64,000 nucleotides of DNA. It comes from Modicisalibacter tunisiensis. GTDB taxonomy: Bacteria > Pseudomonadota > Gammaproteobacteria > Pseudomonadales > Halomonadaceae. Below the pieces are notes generated by a model. That model worked only from the letters and a program-made list of their open reading frames with translations. It had not been told where the DNA came from and did no database searches. Positions 41,616-51,651 of this stretch are shown in pieces; position 1 is the stretch's first letter, and every line of letters begins with the position of its first letter. The stretch is taken from the NCBI RefSeq assembly GCF_020148005.1, contig NZ_JAGXFD010000001.1:2679583-2743582 (forward strand), written 5' to 3'. A program made the translations under genes and the position numbers.

Positions 41616-42323
41616 TTACTCGGCAAAGATGGCGATTTCATCAGGGCGCAAGTGGCGGCACTCCCCGGGCTCTAGATCCGGATCGAGAACCAGCGGGCCG
41701 ATGGATTCCCGATGCAGGGCCGCCACGCGATTGCCCAGCGCGGCCACCATGCGCCGAACCTGGTGATAGCGCCCCTCGGTAAGCGTCACCCTGGCCTGCG
41801 TGGGCGACAGCCAGTCGAACTCGGCTGGCTGGGTCGGCCGTTCCTCGCCATCCAGCTGAATGCCCTCGGCAAAGCGACGCCGGGCACGCTCTGCCTCGTC
41901 GGCATTCAGCGCAGATGCCAGTGTGACCTGGTAACCCTTGGGGCAGGCCTTGCGGGGAGACGTCACCCGATGCGACCACTTGCCGTCATCGGTCAGCAGC
42001 ACGATGCCGGTCGTGTCGACGTCCAGCCGCCCGACTGGATGCAGACGCCCCACATTGGGCAGGTCGATCAGCTCGAGAACGGTCGGATACTGGTCCGGAC
42101 GCGTCGTGCACTCGACCCCCAGCGGCTTGTACAGCATGAGATAGCGATTGCCGCTCAGGGTCAGCGTTTCGTCCAGCCAGCGGACGTCGTGCGCCTCCCC
42201 CACCTGAGTGGCCGGGTTCTTGATCACTGCTCCATCGACCGTGACCTCGCCACGGTGCAGCGCCTTCTTGGCCAGACTGCGGGTGAGATCCGTGGTATCA
42301 CACAGGAACTTGTCGAGCCGCAT
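41616..42323 (-). CDS. rsuA: 16S rRNA pseudouridine(516) synthase
   Basis: 235 residues. N-terminal S4 domain (MRLDKFLCDTTDLTRSLAKKAL), then the RsuA/RluB catalytic motif GRLDVDTTGIVLLT with the catalytic Asp, and QVRRMVAALGNRVAALHR near the C-terminus. Start and the nitrilase stop overlap (TAATG), so the two genes are coupled. Confidence 0.93.
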   Translation of the reverse strand: MRLDKFLCDTTDLTRSLAKKALHRGEVTVDGAVIKNPATQVGEAHDVRWLDETLTLSGNRYLMLYKPLGVECTTRPDQYPTVLELIDLPNVGRLHPVGRLDVDTTGIVLLTDDGKWSHRVTSPRKACPKGYQVTLASALNADEAERARRRFAEGIQLDGEERPTQPAEFDWLSPTQARVTLTEGRYHQVRRMVAALGNRVAALHRESIGPLVLDPDLEPGECRHLRPDEIAIFAE

Positions 42324-43126
42324 TACCTCTCCAGTTGAAAACGATCGGCATCCATCCAGGCGGGGAACTTGTCACGGAACCGCGACAGCGCCTCCCTGTC
42401 CAGAGTGCCGGTGCGAATGAAGGGCTGGTCCCGCGCCTCGTCGATCAGCGGGTCTCCCTTGAAGTCGACCAGCATCGAGTCGCCGGCATAGGCCAGCCCC
42501 TTGGCATCCTCGCCGACGCGGTTGACGCCGATGACGTAACACAGATTCTCGATCGCTCGAGCCTGCAGCAGGGTCCGCCAGGGGCCGCGTCGGGGAGCGG
42601 GCCAGTTGGCCACGCAAAGCAGCGCATCATACTCGAAGTGCTCGTCCTGTGCAGGCTGCTGACGCAGCCAGACCGGAAAACGCAGGTCGTAGCAGACCGT
42701 CAGCAGAATGCGAAACCCCTTGAGTTCGACGATCGAACGCTGCTGACCCATGCCGTATCGCTCGTGCTCGCCGGCCATGCGAAACAGATGACGCTTGTCG
42801 TAGTGCACCACCTCGCCATCCGGCGTCGCCCATATCAGGCGATTGTAGTACTCCCCTTCCTCGGTCACGGCCACGCTGCCGGTCACCACGCAGCCGCGCC
42901 GCCGCGCCTGCTCACGCATCCAGGCAACGCTGCGGCTGCTGGCCATGGGTTCGGCCATCTCCCGCGAGTTCATGGTGAACCCGGTGGCAAACATCTCCGG
43001 CAGCACGATCAGATCGCTCGTCGTCGCATCCAGGCTGCCGAGCTGCTCATCGAGCCGTCGGCAGTTGGTCTCCGGGTCTTCCCAGCGCAGGTCCGCCTGG
43101 ACGAGTGTCGTTCGAAGGTTGCTCAT
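42323..43126 (-). CDS. Omega-amidase/nitrilase-family carbon-nitrogen hydrolase (YafV-like)
   Basis: 267 residues starting MSNLRTTLVQADLRW; ATG 43126 has AGAGGTG 5 bases upstream. The catalytic triad is visible as Glu in VLPEMFATGF, Lys in YDKRHLFRM and Cys in TVCYDLRFPVWLR, typical of YafV/Nit2 omega-amidases that hydrolyse alpha-ketoglutaramate or ketosuccinamate. Promoter presumably shared with the divergent rarD gene. Confidence 0.9.
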   Translation of the reverse strand: MSNLRTTLVQADLRWEDPETNCRRLDEQLGSLDATTSDLIVLPEMFATGFTMNSREMAEPMASSRSVAWMREQARRRGCVVTGSVAVTEEGEYYNRLIWATPDGEVVHYDKRHLFRMAGEHERYGMGQQRSIVELKGFRILLTVCYDLRFPVWLRQQPAQDEHFEYDALLCVANWPAPRRGPWRTLLQARAIENLCYVIGVNRVGEDAKGLAYAGDSMLVDFKGDPLIDEARDQPFIRTGTLDREALSRFRDKFPAWMDADRFQLER

Positions 43127-43266
43127 GGACACCTCTTTCTTGAAGACAGGGGGGACGGCCCGTGAACGCGTCGCGAAGCACCCTGCCATGCTAACATTAG
43201 CTGCCGCCGGCGTGATGACACGCTGGGCGGCCATTCGTCTTCACGCTCGACAGGACAAGGATCACC

Positions 43267-44175
43267 ATGACACCGGCCATGCCTTCCGACAAGGATGCCA
43301 CCCACGGCGTTCTCTTTGGTCTCGGCGCTTACCTGATGTGGGGCTGCTTCCCGCTGTTCTTCGCGCTGTTCGAGGGAACGCCGGCCTGGGAAATCCTGAT
43401 CCACCGTGTGCTCTGGTCCTGTGTCTTCCTTGCAGGCCTGATTGTACTGCTGCGTCGCTGGCAGCCGGTTATCGGCGCACTGCGCCGCCCGCAACGCCTG
43501 GGGCGTGTGCTGGCCTGCGCGCTGCTGATCGGTCTCAACTGGGGAATCTACATCTACGCCGTGGAAACCCGTCATGTGCTTCAGGCCAGTCTGGGATACT
43601 TCCTGACGCCTCTGGTCAACGTGGCACTGGGCATGCTGGTACTCAAGGAACGGATGTCACGCTGGCAGGCGCTGGCGGTGGGACTGGCAGCGATTGCCAT
43701 CGCCGTGCAGCTGATCCTGCTGGGCCAGCTGCCCTGGATCACGCTGGTGCTGGCACTGTCCTTCGGCACCTACGGCCTGCTGCGCAAGCAGGTACCTCTG
43801 GACGGGCTCTCGGGGCTGTTCGTCGAAACCCTGCTGCTGCTTCCGCTTGCCCTGCTGGCACTGGGCTGGCTGAGCGCCGAAGGCGCCTCGCATTTCCTGC
43901 AGGGCGACCCTCGGACCACGCTGCTGCTGATCGCCAGCGGCGTCTTCACCGCCCTGCCGTTGATGGCCTTCGCGGGTGCCGCGCGCCGCCTGCGGCTGGC
44001 GACGCTCGGTTTTCTCATGTATCTGAACCCGACCATGCAGTTCTTCATTGCCCTGCTGGTCTTCCATGAGCCCCTGTCGCCGATCCAGCTTGCCACATTT
44101 GTGTTGATCTGGATTGGTCTGGCCGTCTACTCCTGCTCAGCCTGGCAGGGGCGCCCGCAGTCGCGAGGCGCTTGA
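43267..44175 (+). CDS. rarD: EamA-family transporter RarD
   Basis: 302 residues, ten transmembrane helices. GVLFGLGAYLMWGCFPLFFALF, HRVLWSCVFLA and ALLIGLNWGIYIYAV are characteristic of RarD (chloramphenicol-sensitive protein), a drug/metabolite exporter of unknown substrate. CAAGGA precedes the ATG. Confidence 0.92.
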   Translation: MTPAMPSDKDATHGVLFGLGAYLMWGCFPLFFALFEGTPAWEILIHRVLWSCVFLAGLIVLLRRWQPVIGALRRPQRLGRVLACALLIGLNWGIYIYAVETRHVLQASLGYFLTPLVNVALGMLVLKERMSRWQALAVGLAAIAIAVQLILLGQLPWITLVLALSFGTYGLLRKQVPLDGLSGLFVETLLLLPLALLALGWLSAEGASHFLQGDPRTTLLLIASGVFTALPLMAFAGAARRLRLATLGFLMYLNPTMQFFIALLVFHEPLSPIQLATFVLIWIGLAVYSCSAWQGRPQSRGA

Positions 44176-44232
44176 ATGCTGGCGTCCCGCTTCTCCGGGC
44201 AACGGGGCGCCGTCATCAGGGGCTACATGGCT

Positions 44233-45273
44233 TCATCGTGCGCCAGCTCGGGCAGAGTGGCACGGCCGGCCGGCCGGCCCCAGTCGCAGAATGACCGCCT
44301 CCAGGCAGCTCAACGTCGGGACCTGGCATTGCAACAGCGACACGCCCGTCTCCAGACCCAGCGCTTCGCGATGCATGGCCGCGGAAGGATCCTGGCCGCG
44401 CTCTTCCCACTCGTCCAGCGGCAGGTCGATGATTTCATCGATCAGCATGTGCGGCAGCAGCAGGACACAGCTGCGCACCCCTTCCGTATTGAGTGCAAAA
44501 CGCCGGCCACTGTCAGTCAACCGCCAGACCGACAGGCGCAAGCGGCTGATCGAGCGCTCGAAGACCACATTCTCGCGGTCGGCTAGCCAGTTGGCGGCCA
44601 GGCGACCGTTGATGCGGCGATCGACGGTCGACGCATTGATATGGGGATAGAGAAAGCCGCTACGCTGAACCATCCAGTCGAGCGCATCATCGAGCGCCAC
44701 ACCAACCCGGCGGTCATAGGGCATTTCGCGGCGAGACAGGGCATTACGGACCGTGGAGAGCTTGAGCCCGCAAAGCGCGGCAATCTCGGTGATGCTGAGC
44801 CCGCGTTCCTCGGTCTCCTGCAGCGAGAACGGTAGTGTACTGGTTATTCCCGCATGCTTTTCCAGGCGTAGACGCAACGCCACGAGCCCCATCATGTGAA
44901 GCAATCGAGCAGGGTGCCCGCGCCCGGCCACGCTGCCCAGGCTATGTGCCATGGCCACGAGATGCCACAAGTCGCTGAGCCGCTCAGCCTCAAGCCCCGA
45001 AGCCTCTTCCTCCGGCTGGGCCAGCGCCCAGGCTTGCAGTTCGCATAACGTTTCGCTCATGCGCACGGCCAGCGCACTGGCGGACAGCGCGTGCGGTCCG
45101 TCCATGGACTCCGTTTCGTGGCCCAGACAGAGTCGTCGCAATGGTCCGGCCAGGTCATGGCAGGCCGTCGACAGTTCCTCCGTCAAGGCATCCACCGACA
45201 GGACATCGCCTGCTGCAGTGCCTAGCAACGACTCCTGCAGCAGACTCATGGGGCTGGGAAGGCCCTCTGACAT
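44233..45273 (-). CDS. HTH-containing putative regulator (346 aa)
   Basis: 346 residues, no catalytic domain seen. Residues about 158-190 form a helix-turn-helix (LSITEIAALCGLKLSTVRNALSRREMPYDRR). The N-terminal 140 residues are helical with LSDLWHLVAMAHSLGS and HPARLLHMMGLVALRLRLEKH. The C-terminal part is a mixed fold. An ATG at 45249 (MSLLQES) is an alternative start. No family recognised; it lies behind an MCP gene on the same strand. Confidence 0.7.
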   Translation of the reverse strand: MSEGLPSPMSLLQESLLGTAAGDVLSVDALTEELSTACHDLAGPLRRLCLGHETESMDGPHALSASALAVRMSETLCELQAWALAQPEEEASGLEAERLSDLWHLVAMAHSLGSVAGRGHPARLLHMMGLVALRLRLEKHAGITSTLPFSLQETEERGLSITEIAALCGLKLSTVRNALSRREMPYDRRVGVALDDALDWMVQRSGFLYPHINASTVDRRINGRLAANWLADRENVVFERSISRLRLSVWRLTDSGRRFALNTEGVRSCVLLLPHMLIDEIIDLPLDEWEERGQDPSAAMHREALGLETGVSLLQCQVPTLSCLEAVILRLGPAGRPCHSARAGAR

Positions 45274-45293
45274 AATTGAACTCCTGCGTACCG

Positions 45294-45323
45294 GCTGGTC
45301 TCTTGAGGCCAGCTTCTTTTTTT
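45294..45323 (+). terminator. Strong plus-strand terminator upstream of the HTH gene
   Basis: GCTGGTCTC, TT, GAGGCCAGC (one U-G pair) followed by TTCTTTTTTT. It points against the genes on both sides, so it would end an antisense transcript or protect the regulator promoter from read-through. Confidence 0.6.
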
Positions 45324-45432
45324 GCGCTGATTTCAGGCGCTCTTGTCATGATTAACGGCAGATCGCTCATTTTCTTTAGGGTATGAGGGCATTACTTGCG
45401 GTCGAGTTCCTGCTTGCATTTGCGGTGTCGGT

Positions 45433-47025
45433 TCAGGCCACCGCTTCAGGCTGATAGCCGATTCGGAACCCGCCCCAGTGGCGCCCTTTCACGAACACCG
45501 GCACGGAAAGATCGTGCATGACTTCGCCGGTATCCCGCTTGTAGGTCTGCACCAGCAACGGTGATGTATGAGCGCCGCAGCGCCGTCCGGTGGGGTCGTC
45601 AAAGATGCGTTTGCTGCGACTGAACTTGAGATCGACGTCAGGGTCTCCCGTGGGCGGCCGGCTGACATGTGTATTGTGAGTCGGCACATACCCTCTCTGG
45701 TCACAGGCAATCGCATAAGCGGCTCCCAATGATTTCAGCAAAGGCTCCTGAATATCTGGAAGGTTTTTATCCGTGAACTGATCGTAGTCCGTTGAATATT
45801 TGGTTGGTTGGGTCTTTGAGATAACGGTATAATCAGAATTGAAGAGCGTTGCTTCCGCCAACTCCCCCCGCTGAATGGCCTTCTCGAATAGAAGGCCGAT
45901 ACGATCCGCCGTCTGCCGGGCCAGCCGATAGACCTGCTGATGGCGCCCGCCGAGGCGCTGCTGGGCCAGTTCACCGTCCACGGCTTCCGCGGCTTCCATC
46001 AGGTCACGCGCCTGCTTGGCCAGATCATGCATGTCCCGATGCCCCTCATCGACATGATGCTCGAGCGTGCCAAGCACCTCGGCCACCCGCTCGCCATGAT
46101 CGCGCGTCTGACGCATGGCGTCGGCGATATCGGTGATCTCGCTCTCGACAGTATCGAAATCCCGCGACAGGGTCGCCAGGTGGCCTCCGACGGACTCCAC
46201 CTCCTTGGCCCGATCACCCACATGACGCATCAGATGGCCGATGGTCTCGACCACCTGCTCACTGCTCTCGCCGATCTCGTCGATCAGGGACTCGACCTGC
46301 CGGGTGGCATCCCGGGTACGCCGGGCCAGCTCACGAACTTCGCCGGCCACAACCGCGAATCCCCGGCCGTGCTCCCCGGCTCTAGCCGCCTCGATGGAGG
46401 CATTGAGCGACAGCAGGTTGGTCTGCTCGGCGATATCCTCGATCATGTCGGTCACGTTGCGCACGCTCTGACTCTTGTCGGCCAGCGACTCGAGCAAGGT
46501 CAGTGCCTGCCCCGAGCGCTCGGCAAGCGCCGACATTTCCTCGAGGACGCCGCCCAAAGACTCGCGATTGTGCCTATTGGCTTCCTGGGAGCTGGCCGCC
46601 TGCCCGGCCACCTGGGTTGCACTGGCGGACACTCGCTGAATGGCATCGGTAATCGCCGCCATGCGCGTTACCGCATCCTTGACGATGGTTTCCTGCTCGC
46701 CCAGGCGTTGATCGAGCCGGTCTGCATGATGAGAGACTTCCGCGGACGCGATGGCCGTGCTGGAAGCCCGCCCGACCAGACGCTGTCCCATCTGCCTGAG
46801 TGACAGGTAGTCGCGCGCTGCCCGGCTCATGCCTCGCGCGGAGAATGTCGACAGGGCCTCGGGATCGGCCCGATAGATGCGCTCCATCCTGGGGTAAAGC
46901 CCGCCGGCAAGCATGCCGAGCCCCAGGGTGGCAAGCGGCGCCCCCCACCCTGCACCGGACCACAGCGCCAAGCCACAAGCGAGGACCACGAGCCCCAGGC
47001 AAAGCAAACGACGGGCAAGCTGCAT
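45433..47025 (-). CDS. Methyl-accepting chemotaxis protein with C-terminal sensor domain
   Basis: 530 residues. The N-terminus has two short hydrophobic helices with almost no periplasmic loop ([31 protein letters not shown]). Then a long coiled-coil signalling domain whose hairpin tip is [37 protein letters not shown]. The last ~150 residues form a cytoplasmic Cache-like sensor ([55 protein letters not shown]). It therefore senses an internal cue, a reversed layout compared with classic receptors. Confidence 0.93.
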   Translation of the reverse strand: MQLARRLLCLGLVVLACGLALWSGAGWGAPLATLGLGMLAGGLYPRMERIYRADPEALSTFSARGMSRAARDYLSLRQMGQRLVGRASSTAIASAEVSHHADRLDQRLGEQETIVKDAVTRMAAITDAIQRVSASATQVAGQAASSQEANRHNRESLGGVLEEMSALAERSGQALTLLESLADKSQSVRNVTDMIEDIAEQTNLLSLNASIEAARAGEHGRGFAVVAGEVRELARRTRDATRQVESLIDEIGESSEQVVETIGHLMRHVGDRAKEVESVGGHLATLSRDFDTVESEITDIADAMRQTRDHGERVAEVLGTLEHHVDEGHRDMHDLAKQARDLMEAAEAVDGELAQQRLGGRHQQVYRLARQTADRIGLLFEKAIQRGELAEATLFNSDYTVISKTQPTKYSTDYDQFTDKNLPDIQEPLLKSLGAAYAIACDQRGYVPTHNTHVSRPPTGDPDVDLKFSRSKRIFDDPTGRRCGAHTSPLLVQTYKRDTGEVMHDLSVPVFVKGRHWGGFRIGYQPEAVA

Positions 47026-47127
47026 GACATTTTCCTCATGGAGAATTCATGCCCATTAACCGCCAAACCCCGAGCCAAGTGAAGTGAGCTCCCATGGTAC
47101 TTTCGCATGAAGGCAGTCACACATGAC

Positions 47128-48483
47128 TCACGTCAACACAGCCAGCGCTGTGGCCACGGCATCGAAGAGATATTCCAGTTCGGCTTCCGTGGTCGCGAAC
47201 GGCGGGCCGAACTGCAGCGTATCCCCGCCATAACGCACATAGAATCCCGCTTCCCACAGGGCAAGCGCCGCGTCTCGCGGCCGGATCGTGGGGTCACCGT
47301 CACGCGGCGCCAGCTGGATCGCCCCGGCCAGACCGTAGTTGCGGATGTCGACGATATGCGGGGAGCCCTTGAGGGCATGCAGCCGGGTCTCGAAGGCCGG
47401 GGCAATCGCACGAACCTGAGCCGGAAAGTCCTCCGCCTCGAACAGGTCGAGAGCCGCCAGCCCGGCGGCACAGGCTACAGGATGCGCGCTGTAGGTATAA
47501 CCATGGGGGAACTCGATGCCATGTCGCGGCCCACCGCCCTGCATGAAGGCCTCGAAGATCGCCTGCGACGCGATCACCGCCCCCATCGGCACGACACCGT
47601 TGGTCACCTGCTTGGCCACGGTCATGATGTCCGGCGTCACCCCGAAGGCCTCGGCGCCGGTCGCCGCGCCACAACGCCCGAAGGCGGTAATCACTTCATC
47701 GAAGATGAGCAGGATGTCGTGCCGATCGCAGATCGCGCGCAGTCGCTGCAGGTAGCCTTCGGGCGGCACGATCACGCCGGCGGATCCCGACATCGGCTCG
47801 ACGATCACCGCGGCGATGTTCGCGGCATCGTCGAGTGCGATGTGTTCGAGCAGGGCGTCGGCCAGCTCGGCGCCGCTTTTCGCCTGGCCCCGGGTGAATG
47901 CCTGGCCGGCCTGCAGCGTGTGCGGCAGGTGCCCCATGTCGAGCAGCTGCCCGTAATGCCGCCGGTTGGCGACGATCCCGCCGGCACTGGTACCGCCGAC
48001 ATTGACGCCGTGATAGCCCTTGGCACGCCCGATCAAGCGGGTCTTCTCGGGCCGGCCCTTGAGCCGCCAGTAGGCGCGCGCCATCTTGAGCGCGGTATCG
48101 GCGCTTTCCGACCCGGAATTGGTAAAGAAGACATGATCCAGCCCCGCCGGGGTGATCGCGGCGATACGCTCGGCCAGCTCGAAGGCCAGCGGATGTCCCA
48201 TCTGGAAGCCCGGGGCATAGTCCAGCCGCCCCAGCTGACGATTCACCGCCTGGCGAATCGCCTCCCGGTTGTGCCCCGCCCCGCAACACCACAGTCCGGA
48301 CAGGGAGTCGAACACCCGGCGTCCCGCCGTGTCGATCAGGTAACGCCCGTCGGCTCCCGTGACCATGCGCGGGTGATCGCGAAAGTCCCGGTTCGCGGTA
48401 AACGGCATCCAGTACGCCTGACTCGGCCGCTCCGCCATCTGCCTCGAATCGCTCCGGCCGACACGCTCCTCGAATGGCGACAT
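47128..48483 (-). CDS. Class III omega-amino acid:pyruvate aminotransferase
   Basis: 451 residues; ATG 48483 has AAAAGGAG 8 bases upstream. Class III PLP-fold signature: LIFDEVITAFGRCG and catalytic Lys in DIMTVAKQVTNGVVPMGAV; phosphate-binding FTNSGSESADTALKMARAYW. Best matches the beta-alanine/omega-amino acid:pyruvate subgroup. It is divergent from a SulP transporter. Exact substrate (beta-alanine, GABA, polyamine or taurine) cannot be read from sequence. Confidence 0.9.
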   Translation of the reverse strand: MSPFEERVGRSDSRQMAERPSQAYWMPFTANRDFRDHPRMVTGADGRYLIDTAGRRVFDSLSGLWCCGAGHNREAIRQAVNRQLGRLDYAPGFQMGHPLAFELAERIAAITPAGLDHVFFTNSGSESADTALKMARAYWRLKGRPEKTRLIGRAKGYHGVNVGGTSAGGIVANRRHYGQLLDMGHLPHTLQAGQAFTRGQAKSGAELADALLEHIALDDAANIAAVIVEPMSGSAGVIVPPEGYLQRLRAICDRHDILLIFDEVITAFGRCGAATGAEAFGVTPDIMTVAKQVTNGVVPMGAVIASQAIFEAFMQGGGPRHGIEFPHGYTYSAHPVACAAGLAALDLFEAEDFPAQVRAIAPAFETRLHALKGSPHIVDIRNYGLAGAIQLAPRDGDPTIRPRDAALALWEAGFYVRYGGDTLQFGPPFATTEAELEYLFDAVATALAVLT

Positions 48484-48733
48484 GCCACGCTCCTTTTCTG
48501 ATTATTGCTTGTTCACGGACTCAGTGGACGCCGAGTTCGCTCTGCTCACTTTGGCCGGAGACAGGGCCGTCGGGCAACACGCGAACATCATCAACCTGCC
48601 AGGCGGCTTGCACCCCCCTGCGCAACTCTTCATCATTTCGGCCAAACGACGCCGAACCGGTTGCAGAGCGCCGGATGGAACGGGGTTCGTCCCGGGCGCC
48701 TCCCATTACCGCTACCTTCTCGATGTCTGCCCC

Positions 48734-50473
48734 ATGCTCAAGCGCTATCTGCCCATTCTCAGCTGGCTGCCCCACTACCGCCGCGAGACATTCAGCCATG
48801 ACCTGATCGCCGGCCTGATCGTCACGGTGATGGTGATTCCTCAATCGCTGGCCTACGCCCTGCTGGCCGGTCTACCGGCGGTCATGGGCCTGTACGCCAG
48901 CATCCTGCCGGCCATCGTCTACATGGTCTTCGGCTCCAGCCGCACCCTGGCCGTCGGCCCGGTGGCGATCATCGCCCTGATGACGGCCTCGTCACTGTCG
49001 GCGATCGCTGCCCCCGGCTCCACCGACTATGTGCAGGCCGCACTGATGCTGTCGCTGCTGTCGGGACTGATGCTGACGATCATGGGCTTTCTGCGCCTGG
49101 GCTTTTTCGCCAACTTCCTCAGCCACCCGGTCATCTCCGGCTTTCTGTCCGCCTCGGGGTTGCTGATCGCGACCAGTCAGGCCTCCCACCTGCTGGGGAT
49201 CGGCGTCTCCGGCTATACCCTGCCGACCCTGCTGAGCGGTCTGTTCACCCACCTCAGCGAGTTGCATCCGCTGACCCTGGGCATCAGCGTGTTCACCCTG
49301 GCCTTCCTGCTGCTGATGCGACGCCATGGCCGCAGCAGCCTGAAACGGATCGGCATGCCCGCCAAACTCGCCGACCTGATCGCCAAGGCCGGCCCCGTCT
49401 TTGCCGTGGTGCTCACCACGGCGGCCACCTGGCTGTTCGATTGGGAAAGTGCGGGCGTGGCGGTGGTCGGCGATGTCCCCGGCGGTCTGCCGCCCTTGAC
49501 CCTGCCCGGCCTCGATCCAACCCTGTGGGGCCAGCTCTGGGTGCCGGCCCTGCTGATCAGCATCGTCGGCTTCGTCGAGTCGGTGTCCATGGGCCAGATG
49601 CTCGCCGCCAAGCGCCGCGAGCGCATCCTGCCGGACCAGGAACTGCTGGGGCTCGGCACGGCCAACCTGGCATCCGCCTTTACCGGTGGCATGCCGGTCA
49701 CCGGCGGACTGTCGCGCACGGTGATCAACTTCGATGCCGGCGCCCGAACGCCGGCCGCCGGCCTGATCGCGGCACTGGGCATCGGTGTGGTGACGCTGTT
49801 CTTCACGCCGTTGATCCACTTCCTGCCCATCGCCACCCTGGCGGCAACCATCACGGTCTCCATCCTGACCCTGGTGGACATCCCCGCCATGCGGCGTACC
49901 TGGCGCTACTCGCGCAGCGACTTCGCGGCCCTGCTGGCGACGCTGCTGCTGACCCTGCTCGAAGGCGTGGAGGCCGGCATCATTGCCGGGGTGGCACTGT
50001 CGATCGGCCTGTTCCTGTATCGCACCAGCCGCCCTCACAGCGCCCTGGTGGGACGCGTCCCGGGCACCGAGCACTTTCGCAACGTGGCTCGCCACGATGT
50101 CGAGAGCCATGCCCAGATAGCCCTGCTGCGCATCGACGAAAGCCTCTACTTCGCCAATGCCCGCTACCTGGAAGACACGCTCTATGCGCTGGTCGCCGAG
50201 CGGCCCGAGCTGACCGACGTGGTGCTGATCTGCTCGGCGGTCAACCTGATCGACGCCTCCGCGCTGGAGAGCCTCGAAGCCATCAACGCGCGTCTCAGGG
50301 ACTCCGGCGTCACACTCCATCTGGCCGAGGTCAAGGGGCCGGTCATGGACCGGCTCAAGCACAGCGACTTCCTCGATACCCTGACCGGCCGGGTGTTCCT
50401 GAGTACCTACGGTGCCTGGAGCGAACTACGCCCGCGCCATGCGGCGCGGGCGTCGATACAGCCACTTGAGTAG
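48734..50473 (+). CDS. SulP-family anion transporter with STAS domain
   Basis: 579 residues from ATG 48734 (MLKRYLPILSWLPHYRRETF), the start typical of the family; the open frame extends upstream without a start signal. About 12 membrane helices with AGLIVTVMVIPQSLAYALLAGLP, then a C-terminal STAS domain (VVLICSAVNLIDASALESL). SulP proteins import sulfate, bicarbonate or other anions. Divergent from the aminotransferase; if the latter handles taurine, sulfate would be a natural partner, but this is speculative. Confidence 0.9.
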   Translation: MLKRYLPILSWLPHYRRETFSHDLIAGLIVTVMVIPQSLAYALLAGLPAVMGLYASILPAIVYMVFGSSRTLAVGPVAIIALMTASSLSAIAAPGSTDYVQAALMLSLLSGLMLTIMGFLRLGFFANFLSHPVISGFLSASGLLIATSQASHLLGIGVSGYTLPTLLSGLFTHLSELHPLTLGISVFTLAFLLLMRRHGRSSLKRIGMPAKLADLIAKAGPVFAVVLTTAATWLFDWESAGVAVVGDVPGGLPPLTLPGLDPTLWGQLWVPALLISIVGFVESVSMGQMLAAKRRERILPDQELLGLGTANLASAFTGGMPVTGGLSRTVINFDAGARTPAAGLIAALGIGVVTLFFTPLIHFLPIATLAATITVSILTLVDIPAMRRTWRYSRSDFAALLATLLLTLLEGVEAGIIAGVALSIGLFLYRTSRPHSALVGRVPGTEHFRNVARHDVESHAQIALLRIDESLYFANARYLEDTLYALVAERPELTDVVLICSAVNLIDASALESLEAINARLRDSGVTLHLAEVKGPVMDRLKHSDFLDTLTGRVFLSTYGAWSELRPRHAARASIQPLE

Positions 50474-50512
50474 AGCGTCCGGCCCGCGCATGAAGGCGCG
50501 AGCCGATGAGCA

Positions 50513-51637
50513 TCAAGCCAGGCGCGACTCGTCCTCGGTCGAAAACAGGACCGCGCGGCTCATGTCGACACGCAGCGCAATGCGATCCCCTGCCTTGATG
50601 CGGCTCTTGGGCCCCAGGCGCACGGTTGCCTCGACACCGCTCAGGCGGACCTGCAGCAGCGTGTCCGCTCCGGTGGGCTCGACCACCGTGGTGGTGGCCT
50701 CGAAGCGCGTGCCTTCCGCCTGATCCCCGAGCCGTTCGTCCTCCTCGCTGAAGTGCTCGGGACGCAGCCCCAGGGTCACCGGGCGGCCGACCTGCGACGC
50801 CAGGGCCTCCGTCTCGCGCTCCACGGGCCAGGGAAGCACCAGCGGTGCCTGCGCGCCCTCGGTCTCCACCCGTACCCGATACTCGCCGGGCCCACCCTCG
50901 AGGGACGCCGAGAGAAAGTTCATCGCCGGCGATCCCATGAAGCCGGCGACGAACATGTCGGCTGGATCGTTGTAGACCTCGTCGGGCGTCCCCAGCTGGA
51001 GGATGTGCCCATCGCGCATGATCGCGATGCGGTCGGCCAGCGTCATCGCCTCGATCTGGTCATGGGTCACGTAGACGATGGTGGTGCCGAGACGCTGGTG
51101 CAGCTTCTTGATCTCGGTGCGCATCTCGACGCGCAGCTTGGCGTCCAGGTTGGACAGCGGTTCGTCGAACAGGTAGATCTGCGGTTCCCGCGCCAGCGCC
51201 CGGCCCATGGCGACGCGCTGGCGCTGGCCGCCGGAGAGCTGCGACGGCTTGCGATCCAGCAGCTGGGATATCTGCAGCAGGTCGGCGACCCGCTCCACCG
51301 CCTGGTCGCGCTCAGCCTTCGGCACCTTGCGCATCTCGAGACCAAAAGCGATGTTCTGGCGCACCGTCATGCTCGGATACAGGGCATAGGACTGGAAGAC
51401 CATGGCGATGTCCCGCTCGGCGGGCGTCCGCCAGGTGACGTCCTCGCCCCCGATGTGAATCTCGCCGGCCGTGACCGGTTCGAGACCGGCGATGGCGTTC
51501 ATCAGCGTCGACTTGCCACAGCCCGAGGGGCCCACCAGGATCAGGAACTCCCCGGAGTCGATGGCCAGCGAGATCTCCTTGAGCACCTCAGTGTCACCGA
51601 AGGTCTTGCGTACGTTGCGAATTTCCAATGCGGACAT
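50513..51637 (-). CDS. ugpC: Sugar ABC transporter ATPase (UgpC/MalK/MsiK type)
   Basis: 374 residues. Walker A GPSGCGKSTLM, signature [14 protein letters not shown], Walker B YLFDEPLSNLD, switch VYVTHDQIEAM, and a C-terminal TOBE/MalK regulatory domain (TLGLRPEHFSEED). ATG 51637 follows AGGGAG; the longer frame to 52195 only reads the antisense phase of the permease. Last gene of the CUT1 sugar operon. Confidence 0.94.
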   Translation of the reverse strand: MSALEIRNVRKTFGDTEVLKEISLAIDSGEFLILVGPSGCGKSTLMNAIAGLEPVTAGEIHIGGEDVTWRTPAERDIAMVFQSYALYPSMTVRQNIAFGLEMRKVPKAERDQAVERVADLLQISQLLDRKPSQLSGGQRQRVAMGRALAREPQIYLFDEPLSNLDAKLRVEMRTEIKKLHQRLGTTIVYVTHDQIEAMTLADRIAIMRDGHILQLGTPDEVYNDPADMFVAGFMGSPAMNFLSASLEGGPGEYRVRVETEGAQAPLVLPWPVERETEALASQVGRPVTLGLRPEHFSEEDERLGDQAEGTRFEATTTVVEPTGADTLLQVRLSGVEATVRLGPKSRIKAGDRIALRVDMSRAVLFSTEDESRLA

Positions 51638-51651
51638 GAAATCAGTTCTCC

